Origin: Labilithrix luteola
GTDB taxonomy: Bacteria; Myxococcota_A; Polyangia; Polyangiales; Polyangiaceae
NCBI GenBank assembly: GCA_026225435.1
Contig: JAMFST010001016.1
Location: 1 to 8,992 of the forward strand
Direction: 5' to 3'
Length of the DNA: 8,992 nt
Shown: positions 1 to 7,891 of the stretch, piece after piece
How the letters are laid out: every line of letters begins with the position of its first letter
Numbering within the stretch: position 1 is the first letter of the stretch
Made by a program: the position numbers and the translations under genes
Notes under the pieces: generated by a model
The model's input: the letters and a program-made list of their open reading frames with translations, nothing else
The model's database searches: none
Told to the model about the DNA's origin: nothing

Positions 1-1
1 G

Positions 2-2020
<2,019 letters not shown>

Positions 2021-2030
2021 GGGCAGTCGA

Positions 2031-2077
2031 GATGAACCCGGTGCGCACATTTCATCATGTGGACACCGGGTTCCATC
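2031..2077 (+). terminator. Compound hairpin after clpB, probable transcription terminator
   Basis: AACCCGGTG (2035-2043) pairs perfectly with CACCGGGTT (2064-2072). GATG (2031-2034) and CATC (2074-2077) extend the stem past one bulged C at 2073. Inside the loop, CACAT (2046-2050) pairs with ATGTG (2057-2061) around the hexaloop TTCATC. That gives 18 paired bases ten bases after the clpB stop. No T-run follows, so it is not a textbook intrinsic terminator; it could also be a 3'-end stabiliser. The pairing is read directly, while the function is inferred from position. Confidence 0.6.
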
Positions 2078-2104
2078 ATCGGGGGCAATCGTGACCCAGG
2101 TGTC

Positions 2105-2147
2105 GTCCCGGACGGTGGGGCGTCCTGTTCCGGACAGGGTGGCGGAC
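2105..2147. repeat. Tandem GTYCCGGAC repeats upstream of the small exported-protein gene
   Basis: GTCCCGGAC (2105-2113) and GTTCCGGAC (2127-2135) match at 8 of 9 positions and start 22 bases apart, about two helical turns, so they would face the same side of the DNA. A weaker copy, GTGGCGGAC, sits at 2139-2147. The second copy lies in a small dyad, CCTGT-TCCGG-ACAGG (2124-2138). The group lies about 110-155 bases before the -24 element at 2260, where activator sites of sigma-54 promoters are often found. Binding-site function is inference; such short repeats can occur by chance at this G+C. Confidence 0.3.
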
Positions 2148-2258
2148 GTGGCCAGCCGCCGCCGCTCCTGGCGCCAAGTGGACACAAACCGACAGTCGCC
2201 CGGGAAATTCGCCTCGAGCCTCCGCGTAGAAAGAAGCAGGGACGACGCAGCGGAACTC

Positions 2259-2275
2259 CTGGCACGGTGCTCGCA
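2259..2275 (+). promoter_or_regulatory. Candidate sigma-54 (-24/-12) promoter
   Basis: The sequence CTGGCACGGTGCTCGCA matches the sigma-54 consensus YTGGCACG-N4-TTGCW at every fixed position except one (C for T at 2272). The invariant GG (2261-2262) and GC (2273-2274) have the required spacing. A start site about 12 bases past the GC would fall near 2286, leaving a leader of only about 14 bases that still includes the ribosome binding site at 2288-2294. The short leader is a mild reservation. No -35/-10 promoter stands out in this leader. Confidence 0.5.
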
Positions 2276-2287
2276 GAGAGCGTCATC

Positions 2288-2294
2288 AAGGTGA
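2288..2294 (+). promoter_or_regulatory. Ribosome binding site fixing the start at 2300
   Basis: AAGGTGA lies five bases before the ATG at 2300. It supports this start over an in-frame upstream ATG at 2057, which would add 81 low-complexity residues, run through the clpB hairpin and precede the signal-peptide-like segment. Confidence 0.6.
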
Positions 2295-2299
2295 CGGCG

Positions 2300-2752
2300 A
2301 TGCAGACCACGATGATGACCACGCAGGCCAGCAGCTGGATGGCGATTCTCGCGGCGACGACTCTCGGAGCCGTCGGCGCGAACACGGTGCGGGCTCAGGT
2401 GAAGGCCGACCTCGCCGGTGCGGCGGACGATCAGACGTTCCGCCTCGTGGTCCAGACCTACCGCGCCCGTGACGGCCGCCCCCCGCGTCGGGGCGCTCGC
2501 CCCATCGGCTCGATGCAGCGTCGCGTCTCGGTCGCCGAGCTCCGCGCCGGCGTGAACGTCTCGGTCCTCGAGCTGCAGACCGATACGGAAGAGGAGCTTC
2601 CGGTGGTCGTCGCCTGGATCGACGACGGCGAAGCGGACCTCGAGTTCGAAGGCCGCACCGCCCGCCCGGCGACCGGCAGCATCTACGGCTCGGCCCGTCG
2701 TCGCGACGGCAAGCTCGTGAACATCTCGCTCACCAAGAAGATCGCCGCCTGA
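2300..2752 (+). CDS. Small predicted exported protein, family not recognised
   Basis: I do not recognise this 150-residue protein. Residues 1-32 look like a secretion signal: a hydrophobic stretch at about 14-27 followed by Val-Arg-Ala before Gln33, a plausible signal peptidase I site. The signal lacks the usual basic N-terminus. The mature part is rich in alternating hydrophobic residues (47-53, 85-93, 101-106, 138-144), which suggests a small beta-sandwich. It has a basic Arg/Pro linker at 55-67 and an acidic patch at 94-114. It contains no cysteine, so there is no lipobox and no disulphide. Start chosen from the AAGGTGA five bases upstream and the position of the signal. It sits alone between the clpB hairpin and the convergent tgpA-like gene, 14 bases from that gene's stop, and may be driven by the sigma-54-like element at 2259-2275. 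That it is expressed and exported is inferred. Confidence 0.7.
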   Translation: MQTTMMTTQASSWMAILAATTLGAVGANTVRAQVKADLAGAADDQTFRLVVQTYRARDGRPPRRGARPIGSMQRRVSVAELRAGVNVSVLELQTDTEEELPVVVAWIDDGEADLEFEGRTARPATGSIYGSARRRDGKLVNISLTKKIAA

Positions 2753-2772
2753 GCGAAGCGGTCTGATCAGGC
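2747..2772. repeat. Short inverted repeat spanning two convergent stop codons
   Basis: GCCTGA (2747-2752) and TCAGGC (2767-2772) flank a 14-base spacer. Each arm is the last Ala codon plus TGA stop of one of the two convergent genes, so the symmetry may simply reflect both proteins ending in Ala-stop. A six-pair stem without a T-run is weak as a bidirectional terminator, but no other candidate exists between these genes. Confidence 0.25.
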
Positions 2773-4992
2773 TGTCGCGGTACCCGTTACCGCCGGTGGC
2801 GTGGGCGGCTTCACGTAGGTGCGGATGCGTTTCACGCGGCGCTCGAAGTCGCGCTTCTTCTCCTCGTCGAGCACCAGGCCGCCGAAGCGCGCGGCCAGGT
2901 AGGTCGACGTCAGCTCCATCACGTCGTCCGCCAGCGGGTGCTGCCGCGAGGTGAGCTGCTCGGCGAACTTCAACGGCGGCAACCACGCCGGCCGCCCGAC
3001 CCCCTGCAACGCCAGCGCGTGATCGAGCGCGCGGTACAGCGCCGTCGCCGAGGCGATGTTGCGGTCGACCGGGACCTTCTCGTCCTCGGGTTTCGCCGTC
3101 CCGCGATGTCCCCGGCGACGTCGCCAGGCCACGTACGCCACGATTCCCGCGAGCACGAACGCTCCGGCCACGACCGGCGCGCGCGTGAGGCGCCCCATCG
3201 TCCCCTTGTCCGCCCCGGTCTTCGTGCGCAGCCCGTCGTAGCCGCGGCTGACCTCCTCGAAGAGCCGCGCCTGCGTGCGCAGGTCGTAGCCGACGACGTA
3301 CTGGTTCCACCGCTGCGAGAGGGCCTCCACGAGATCGCGGAAGTACACCCACGTCCCGGTCGTCTCCTCGAGCGGTTGCGCCCCCGCGGTGGGCGTCGGA
3401 TCGAAGGTCACCCAGGCCATCTGCCCGTTGCCCTGATCGAGATACGCCTCGACCCACGAGTGCGCGTCCCCCTCGCGCACGGCGTAGTAATGTCCAAATC
3501 TGTTGAATGTACCGCCGACGAAGCCGGTCACGTTGCGCGACGGGATCTCCAGGTCGCGCAGCATGATGGCCATCGCGGTGGAGAAGAACTCGCAGTGCCC
3601 GCGCTTCGACGCGAAGAGGAAGTCGTCGAGCGGTTGCGCGGTCCCACCGGAGGGCGAGTTGGTGTCGTAGCGGAAGTCGTGCTTCAGGTGCTCCTGCAGC
3701 GCGCGCGCCTTGGCCAGCGTCCCCGTCTCGCCATCGGCCCACTGGTGCGCCAGCTCGCCGATGCGCGCGGGCAGCACGGCCGGTACGTCGAGGTAGCGGC
3801 TGCGCTCCGCCGTCGGCAGCGTCTCGGTGAGCACCTCGTGCTCGCCGGCGAGGAAGGCGTCGTAGTGCAGCCCGCGCGCGTCGGGGCTCGCGTAGCGGAT
3901 CTCGGACTCGGGACCGCGCCGCAAGGTGAGTGGGTCGGCGAGCAGCGCCTCGGTCGGCTTGTGCACGCTCAGCGCCACGGTGCGCGGCGGGAGGAAGACC
4001 ACCGGCGGCTCGATCGGCTCGAGGTCGATCGTCACGCGGCGATCACCCGTCAGCCCGAGCAGCTTGTTCCCCGGGCCGGCCATCCGGTAGATGGGGAAGC
4101 TCTCGATCGAATCGCCGAGCCCGTCCGGGTGGTGATCGAGCTGCGTGCGCCGCCACTGCCGGCCGTCGTACTGGTCGAAGGCGGTGCCGCGCAGGCGCAG
4201 GGTGATCCGCGGCGGCGGGTCGGCCGGCAGGTCGCTGACCTCGAAGCGCAGCGCGATCGACGGATCGGCGCGCAGCATGCCGACCTCGCCGAGGTCCACG
4301 TGATCGGAGAAGCCGACCATGCGCCCCGAGTGCGGGTGGTTGAGGAGCAGCAGCGACAGCCCCACGCGCGGGAAGAGGACGAAGAGCGACGCCGTGAAGA
4401 GGAAGATCGGCACCGACAGCAGACAGGTCGCGAGGAGGAACCCGCGGCCGACGACGCGCCGGCTCCGCAGGATGCGCGGCACGTCGACCGGGAGCCCGGT
4501 GCGATCGCGCGCCCCCTGGCGGTAGTTCCCCTCCACCTCGCGGCGCAGGTGGCTGAGCACCAGCGCGCCGGGGGCGACGATGAGGAAACCGAAGAAGCAG
4601 AGCCCGTAGTTCAATCCGCCGCCGAGCACCGTGCCGGCCACGAAGTGCAGCAGCGCGATGACGATGATCTGCTGATCGTGCACCGCGCCGCGCCGGGTCG
4701 ACAGGCGAATGATCTGGAGGAAGGCGGCGAACTCCACCGCCACGTCGACCAGCGAGCGACCGGCGAAGAAGCGCGCCGCCTCGATGAGGAACAACGTCAA
4801 CGGAGCGATGGTGGCGAAGTGGCCGAGCGCCGGCTTGGACTGCCATGACTCCGGCAGCGCGAGGGCCACGACGAGGCTGATGAGCACCAGCGCGTTGGTC
4901 CACGGGCTCATCGACGCCGTGTTCACCACCGCGAGGATGCCCAGCGCGGCCAGCGAATCGGTCATCACCCGATGGACGAGGCCGAACCTCAC
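2767..4992 (-). CDS. TgpA-type membrane transglutaminase (DUF3488, transglutaminase core, DUF4129)
   Basis: This 741-residue protein belongs to the TgpA family of inner-membrane proteins with a periplasmic transglutaminase-like domain; the Pseudomonas member is important for viability but its substrate is unknown. Six or seven hydrophobic segments fill residues 10-205 (DUF3488). The transglutaminase core has the triad Cys467 (RGHCEFFS), His511 (DAHSWVEAY) and Asp531 (TFDPTP), all present, so it should be active. A further membrane helix at about 606-624 is followed by Arg-rich residues and a cytoplasmic DUF4129-like tail (about 645-728). The start is the GTG at 4992, whose GTGA overlaps the stop of the DUF58 gene upstream, implying translational coupling. 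The protein then opens VRFGLVHR, as family members usually do; GTG 4968 and ATG 4965 are later alternatives. The frame stays open far upstream to 6006, but that part is a shadow of the DUF58 gene. Confidence 0.92.
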   Translation of the reverse strand: MRFGLVHRVMTDSLAALGILAVVNTASMSPWTNALVLISLVVALALPESWQSKPALGHFATIAPLTLFLIEAARFFAGRSLVDVAVEFAAFLQIIRLSTRRGAVHDQQIIVIALLHFVAGTVLGGGLNYGLCFFGFLIVAPGALVLSHLRREVEGNYRQGARDRTGLPVDVPRILRSRRVVGRGFLLATCLLSVPIFLFTASLFVLFPRVGLSLLLLNHPHSGRMVGFSDHVDLGEVGMLRADPSIALRFEVSDLPADPPPRITLRLRGTAFDQYDGRQWRRTQLDHHPDGLGDSIESFPIYRMAGPGNKLLGLTGDRRVTIDLEPIEPPVVFLPPRTVALSVHKPTEALLADPLTLRRGPESEIRYASPDARGLHYDAFLAGEHEVLTETLPTAERSRYLDVPAVLPARIGELAHQWADGETGTLAKARALQEHLKHDFRYDTNSPSGGTAQPLDDFLFASKRGHCEFFSTAMAIMLRDLEIPSRNVTGFVGGTFNRFGHYYAVREGDAHSWVEAYLDQGNGQMAWVTFDPTPTAGAQPLEETTGTWVYFRDLVEALSQRWNQYVVGYDLRTQARLFEEVSRGYDGLRTKTGADKGTMGRLTRAPVVAGAFVLAGIVAYVAWRRRRGHRGTAKPEDEKVPVDRNIASATALYRALDHALALQGVGRPAWLPPLKFAEQLTSRQHPLADDVMELTSTYLAARFGGLVLDEEKKRDFERRVKRIRTYVKPPTPPAVTGTATA

Positions 4993-6119
4993 TCGGCCGC
5001 CGATCGTTCGGTGTGCGTGCGGTCGGGCGCGGAGGTCGGTAGCGTCGGGGCCGGGTCGCTGGTCGCCTGTACGGAGTCGAGGAGGGCGAGGTAGCGCAGG
5101 ACGGGATCCGCGCCGGCCACGCGATCGGCGCGGGTGCCTCCGCCCGCGTTGGTGCGCACGGCGACGGCGTCTCCGCGTTTCAGATGGGCCACCGCGCGCG
5201 AAGCGACATCGCGAATGCGCCGCTCGAAGACCACGTCCCACTCGTCCGTCGCCGCCTGCGGGCGCACCACGTCGAGGGTGAGCGAGATGTCCGGGCGCGC
5301 CTCCATCGCCCGCTCGCGGGTGATCAGATGTCCGAGCGCGGCGCTCTTCTTCCAGTGGACGTCGCGCGGGTCTTCCCCCTCGCGCATGCGCTTCAGCCCG
5401 AGGTAGTCCTCGCTGTGCCCGCGACGGAGCGTGCCGTCGGTGCCGTTGCTCTTGCCGCGAGGAGCGGGGCCGAGCTGCAAGGCGTCCACGGCCGGGTAGA
5501 TGACCAGCTCCCCCTCGGCGGTGACCTCGCGCGATTTCTCGAACAACCCGAAGGGGAAGCGCGTGGCGATGCGGAAGCCGACGTGCCGGTCCTGCCCGCG
5601 CTTCAACGGCGTGCGCCGGTAGGCGGCCACCTGCGCGGACATCGGGCTGATCTTGAGGAAGAAGCAGCGCTTGTCGGCGGGCTGCCCGGCGCGCAGATCC
5701 TCCACCTCGATGGCGTACGAGGGGACGCGCTTCTTGTGGTTGAAGACCTCGATCTCCACGAGGTGCGGCCGCCCGACCTGTGCGCGCGCGGGCAGCCGCC
5801 GGACGACCGTGAGATCGCGCAGCGACAGCTCGCTCATCATGCCGCTCACGATGATCAGAGCGAGGAGCATGCCGAGCAGCAGGTAGAGCAGGTTGTTGCC
5901 GGTGTTGATGGCGGCGAAGCCGACGCCGAGGGTGATGCCGATGAAGACCTTCCCCTCGCGGGTGAACTTGAGCCGGCGCGGCGGCCGGTAACGGCGGCGC
6001 CACCACGAGCGGATCCGTCCGAGCGCGGGCTCGGGGGGCGCCACGCGTACCGAGGTCGTCTCCTCGACGGAGGTGCCCGCGCGGAGATCCGGACCCGAGG
6101 GCGCGGCGTTCATCGACAC
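4989..6119 (-). CDS. DUF58-domain membrane protein, partner of MoxR and TgpA
   Basis: This is a DUF58 protein of 376 residues from the GTG at 6119. That start has AGGAG seven bases before it; the ATG at 6113, two codons on, is the alternative. A basic stretch (about 41-56) precedes two membrane helices at about 58-73 and 76-93. A beta-rich region (about 100-200) follows. The DUF58 signature is at about 235-260, with the core GEDPRDVHWKKSA at 248-260. A von Willebrand A-like fold may follow (about 276-350), starting with ISLTLDV at 278-284, and the tail is Pro/Thr/Ala-rich. Family members are encoded beside MoxR ATPases and TgpA transglutaminases, as here, and are thought to be remodelled by MoxR, but the molecular role is unknown. 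The gene lies 74 bases after moxR and overlaps the transglutaminase gene by four bases, so the three probably form one operon read from right to left. Confidence 0.9.
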   Translation of the reverse strand: MSMNAAPSGPDLRAGTSVEETTSVRVAPPEPALGRIRSWWRRRYRPPRRLKFTREGKVFIGITLGVGFAAINTGNNLLYLLLGMLLALIIVSGMMSELSLRDLTVVRRLPARAQVGRPHLVEIEVFNHKKRVPSYAIEVEDLRAGQPADKRCFFLKISPMSAQVAAYRRTPLKRGQDRHVGFRIATRFPFGLFEKSREVTAEGELVIYPAVDALQLGPAPRGKSNGTDGTLRRGHSEDYLGLKRMREGEDPRDVHWKKSAALGHLITRERAMEARPDISLTLDVVRPQAATDEWDVVFERRIRDVASRAVAHLKRGDAVAVRTNAGGGTRADRVAGADPVLRYLALLDSVQATSDPAPTLPTSAPDRTHTERSAAE

Positions 6120-6126
6120 GAGCGTA

Positions 6127-6131
6127 CTCCT
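6127..6131 (-). promoter_or_regulatory. Ribosome binding site deciding the DUF58 start
   Basis: On the minus strand AGGAG lies seven bases before the GTG at 6119 and thirteen before the ATG at 6113. The spacing favours GTG. A TTG at 6158 lies inside the hairpin at 6149-6170 and has no such site. Confidence 0.55.
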
Positions 6132-6148
6132 AGTCCGGAGTTTCGTCG

Positions 6149-6170
6149 CTTTCGCCAATGACGGCGAAAG
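6149..6170 (-). other. Stem-loop between moxR and the DUF58 gene
   Basis: CTTTCGCC (6149-6156) and GGCGAAAG (6163-6170) form a perfect eight-pair stem with a six-base loop, 23 bases after the moxR stop and inside the longest gap of the operon. On the minus strand it is followed by CGACGAAACT, not a T-run, so a strong terminator is unlikely. It could slow transcription, mark an RNA processing point or protect the moxR message, giving different levels of the three proteins. The structure is seen; the role is inferred. Confidence 0.45.
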
Positions 6171-6193
6171 ACGTCCAGCGGGGCGCGGCTATC

Positions 6194-7156
6194 TCAGAGA
6201 GGGACCGGGACGCGACCGACGATATCCTTCAGCGCTGTCTCGGCCTCGTCGCGTGACGGCGTGAACCCGTCGGCGTGGGTGGCCAGGCGGATGCGGTGCG
6301 CGAGGACGGGGACGGCGAGGTCGTGGATATCGTCGGCGATGCAGTAGTTGCGACCGCGGAGCAGGGCGCGCGCGCGGGCTGCGTTGCCCAGGGCGATGGC
6401 GCCGCGGGTGGACGCGCCGAGCGAGAGCGCCGGCGAGGTGCGCGTCGCCTGGATGAGCGCGTGGAGGTAGTTGCCGAGCGCGGCGTCGAGGGTCACGCGA
6501 TGAACCTCGCGCTGCAGCGCCACGAGCTTGGCCGGGTCGAGCACCACCGGCACGTCGCGCGCGGTGTCCGTCTCGCCACCGAGGAGCAGGCGAACCTCCA
6601 CGGCGGGCGGCGGGTAACCGATGCGCACGCGGACGAGGAAGCGATCGAGCTGCGACTCCGGCAGCGGGTAGGTGCCGGCGAAGTCCTGCGGGTTCTGCGT
6701 GGCGATGACGAAGAAGGGCTCCGGCAGCGGGATGGTCTGCCCGTCGATGGAGACCTGCCCCTCGTTCATCGCCTCGAGGAGCGCCGACTGCGTTCGTGGG
6801 CTGGCGCGGTTGATCTCGTCGGCCAGGAGCACGTTGGAGAAGACCGGCCCCTGCTTGAGGACGAACTCCCCCGCGCGGCTGTCGAAGACCGACACGCCGA
6901 GCACGTCGCTGGGGAGCAAGTCGCTGGTAAATTGTACACGCCGCAGCTCGCCACCGACCGTCTTGGCGAGAGCGCGCGCGAGGGTCGTCTTGCCGACGCC
7001 GGGGACGTCCTCGATGAGGAGGTGCCCGCGACCGAGGAGCGCGACGAGCGCGAGCTCCACGGCATCTTGCTTCCCCTCGAGAGCCGATTCGACAGCGTGC
7101 CGGAGCCGCTGGATCGTGGTCAGCTCGTCGCCTGCTCTGGAGGCAGCGGCCGTCAT
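6194..7156 (-). CDS. moxR: MoxR-family AAA+ ATPase
   Basis: MoxR ATPases are cytosolic AAA+ chaperone-like proteins that mature or activate partner complexes, often DUF58 or von Willebrand A proteins encoded next door. This product has 320 residues from the ATG at 7156, the usual family length. Walker A is PGVGKTT at 52-58, Walker B LLADEINRA at 110-118, sensor-1 Asn155 in ATQNP, LDRF at 170-173 as the probable arginine-finger region, and sensor-2 Arg251 in STRG. All are intact, so it should hydrolyse ATP. The helical lid domain follows (about 215-320). The start is not firm: no clear ribosome site precedes 7156, and in-frame GTG codons at 7168, 7174 and 7195 are possible (GGAG lies only three bases before 7195). 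It is the first gene of the minus-strand moxR-DUF58-tgpA operon and diverges from the ABC gene at 7205. Confidence 0.93.
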   Translation of the reverse strand: MTAAASRAGDELTTIQRLRHAVESALEGKQDAVELALVALLGRGHLLIEDVPGVGKTTLARALAKTVGGELRRVQFTSDLLPSDVLGVSVFDSRAGEFVLKQGPVFSNVLLADEINRASPRTQSALLEAMNEGQVSIDGQTIPLPEPFFVIATQNPQDFAGTYPLPESQLDRFLVRVRIGYPPPAVEVRLLLGGETDTARDVPVVLDPAKLVALQREVHRVTLDAALGNYLHALIQATRTSPALSLGASTRGAIALGNAARARALLRGRNYCIADDIHDLAVPVLAHRIRLATHADGFTPSRDEAETALKDIVGRVPVPL

Positions 7157-7204
7157 TGTCGTCAACACTAGCACGAGAGGCGAAGATGGATTCACCTACT
7201 CCAG
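7157..7204. promoter_or_regulatory. Compact divergent promoter region between moxR and the ABC gene
   Basis: Only 48 bases separate the two divergent start codons, so at least one promoter must lie here or within the coding ends. I see no convincing -35/-10 pair: TTGACG (7160-7165, minus strand) has no good partner at the right distance. If the ABC gene really starts at a GTG near 7265 the region would be wider. Regulation of either gene cannot be read from this stretch. Confidence 0.3.
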
Positions 7205-7891
7205 ATGACCGCCACGCTCAGCGCAAGGATCGTCGCCGCCACGGGCACGTCGGGCACCGTCAGCGTGCGCGTGTCCGAGGTGACCAAGACGTACGGGCCG
7301 GTGCGCGCGCTGCGGAACGTGTCGCTGACCTTGTCCACCGGGCGGGTCACGGCGCTGCTCGGCCCGAACGGGGCGGGCAAGTCGACCCTCCTCTCGCTGG
7401 TCGGCGCGTTGACCCGCCCGACCTCGGGACGCGTCGAGCACGTGGGGCTCGGGTCGCGGACGACGGTGCGCTCGACGCTCGGCTGGCTCGGGCATGACGG
7501 CCTGCTGTATCCGGACCTGACCGGTCTCGAGAACGTGCGCCTGTCGGCCCGGCTCCACGGGTGCGCGGACGAGGCGGTGGAGGCGGTACGGGCGCGGTTC
7601 GATCTTTCGGCCTTTGCCGACCGTCCGGTGAGGACCTGCTCCCGGGGTCAGCGGCAGCGAGTGGCGCTGGCGAGGGCGCTGGTTCATGCGCCTCACCTCG
7701 TGCTCCTCGACGAGCCGACCACCGGCCTGGACGCGGGAGGCGTCGAACGGCTGGAGGCCGTGGTTCGCGAGGAGGCGGCGCGGGGGGTGACGGTGCTGGT
7801 GGTCACCCACGACGAGCGGTTCGCCTCGGCGCTCGATGCGCAGGTCGTCCGGATGGAAGCTGGAAGGATCGCCGTCGCTACGGCGTGCTGA
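7205..7891 (+). CDS. ABC transporter ATP-binding protein, CcmA-like, without a visible permease
   Basis: This 228-residue protein is a single ABC ATPase domain that would power a membrane permease. Walker A is GPNGAGKST at 53-61. The signature is CSRGQRQR at 145-152, a variant of LSGGQ typical of haem-exporter CcmA proteins. Walker B is LVLLDE at 165-170, the D-loop GLD at 174-176 and the switch His202. The Q-loop position reads LGHDG (95-99) with His97 where most families have Gln; CcmA proteins also carry LGH there. I therefore place it near CcmA, but ABC-2 type drug or polysaccharide exporters remain possible. No permease or ccmB/ccmC gene lies beside it: moxR diverges on the left, and bioD converges on the right, overlapping its stop by 14 bases. 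Residues 1-18 look like an added leader, and GTG codons at 7265 or 7271 fit the domain start better; no strong ribosome site supports either choice. Confidence 0.85.
   Translation: MTATLSARIVAATGTSGTVSVRVSEVTKTYGPVRALRNVSLTLSTGRVTALLGPNGAGKSTLLSLVGALTRPTSGRVEHVGLGSRTTVRSTLGWLGHDGLLYPDLTGLENVRLSARLHGCADEAVEAVRARFDLSAFADRPVRTCSRGQRQRVALARALVHAPHLVLLDEPTTGLDAGGVERLEAVVREEAARGVTVLVVTHDERFASALDAQVVRMEAGRIAVATAC

Noticed and set aside
2091..2294. Possible 67-residue gene in the leader of the small exported-protein gene
   Set aside because: It starts with GTG without a good ribosome site, is Arg/Ser-rich without structure, and overlaps the repeats and the sigma-54-like element.
2829..2836. GTTTCACG, half of a parS site, inside the tgpA-like gene
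   Set aside because: The second half reads CGGC, not TGAAAC; an 8-base match is expected by chance and no dyad is present.
4297..4302. CACGTG cores at 4297-4302 and 7439-7444 as further parS sites
   Set aside because: Flanks do not match the GTTTC/GAAAC arms on either side, so only the six-base core is shared.
2938..4848. Long + strand open frame opposite the tgpA-like gene
   Set aside because: Low-complexity Arg/Glu/Ala/Pro composition typical of antisense frames in high-G+C DNA, with no motif; the minus strand carries a complete, recognisable enzyme.
4993..6006. Upstream extension of the transglutaminase frame, giving a 1079-residue protein
   Set aside because: The extra sequence is Arg/Pro/Ala-rich shadow of the DUF58 gene in another frame; real homology starts at the GTG at 4992.
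5184..6161. Long + strand open frames opposite the DUF58 gene, and similarly 6275-7171 opposite moxR
   Set aside because: Same antisense shadow pattern; the minus strand encodes known families with intact motifs.
6322..6330. CGTGGATAT as a DnaA box, which would fit an origin-proximal location
   Set aside because: It matches TGTGGATAA at only 7 of 9 positions, is single and lies in a moxR coding block; no cluster of boxes is present.
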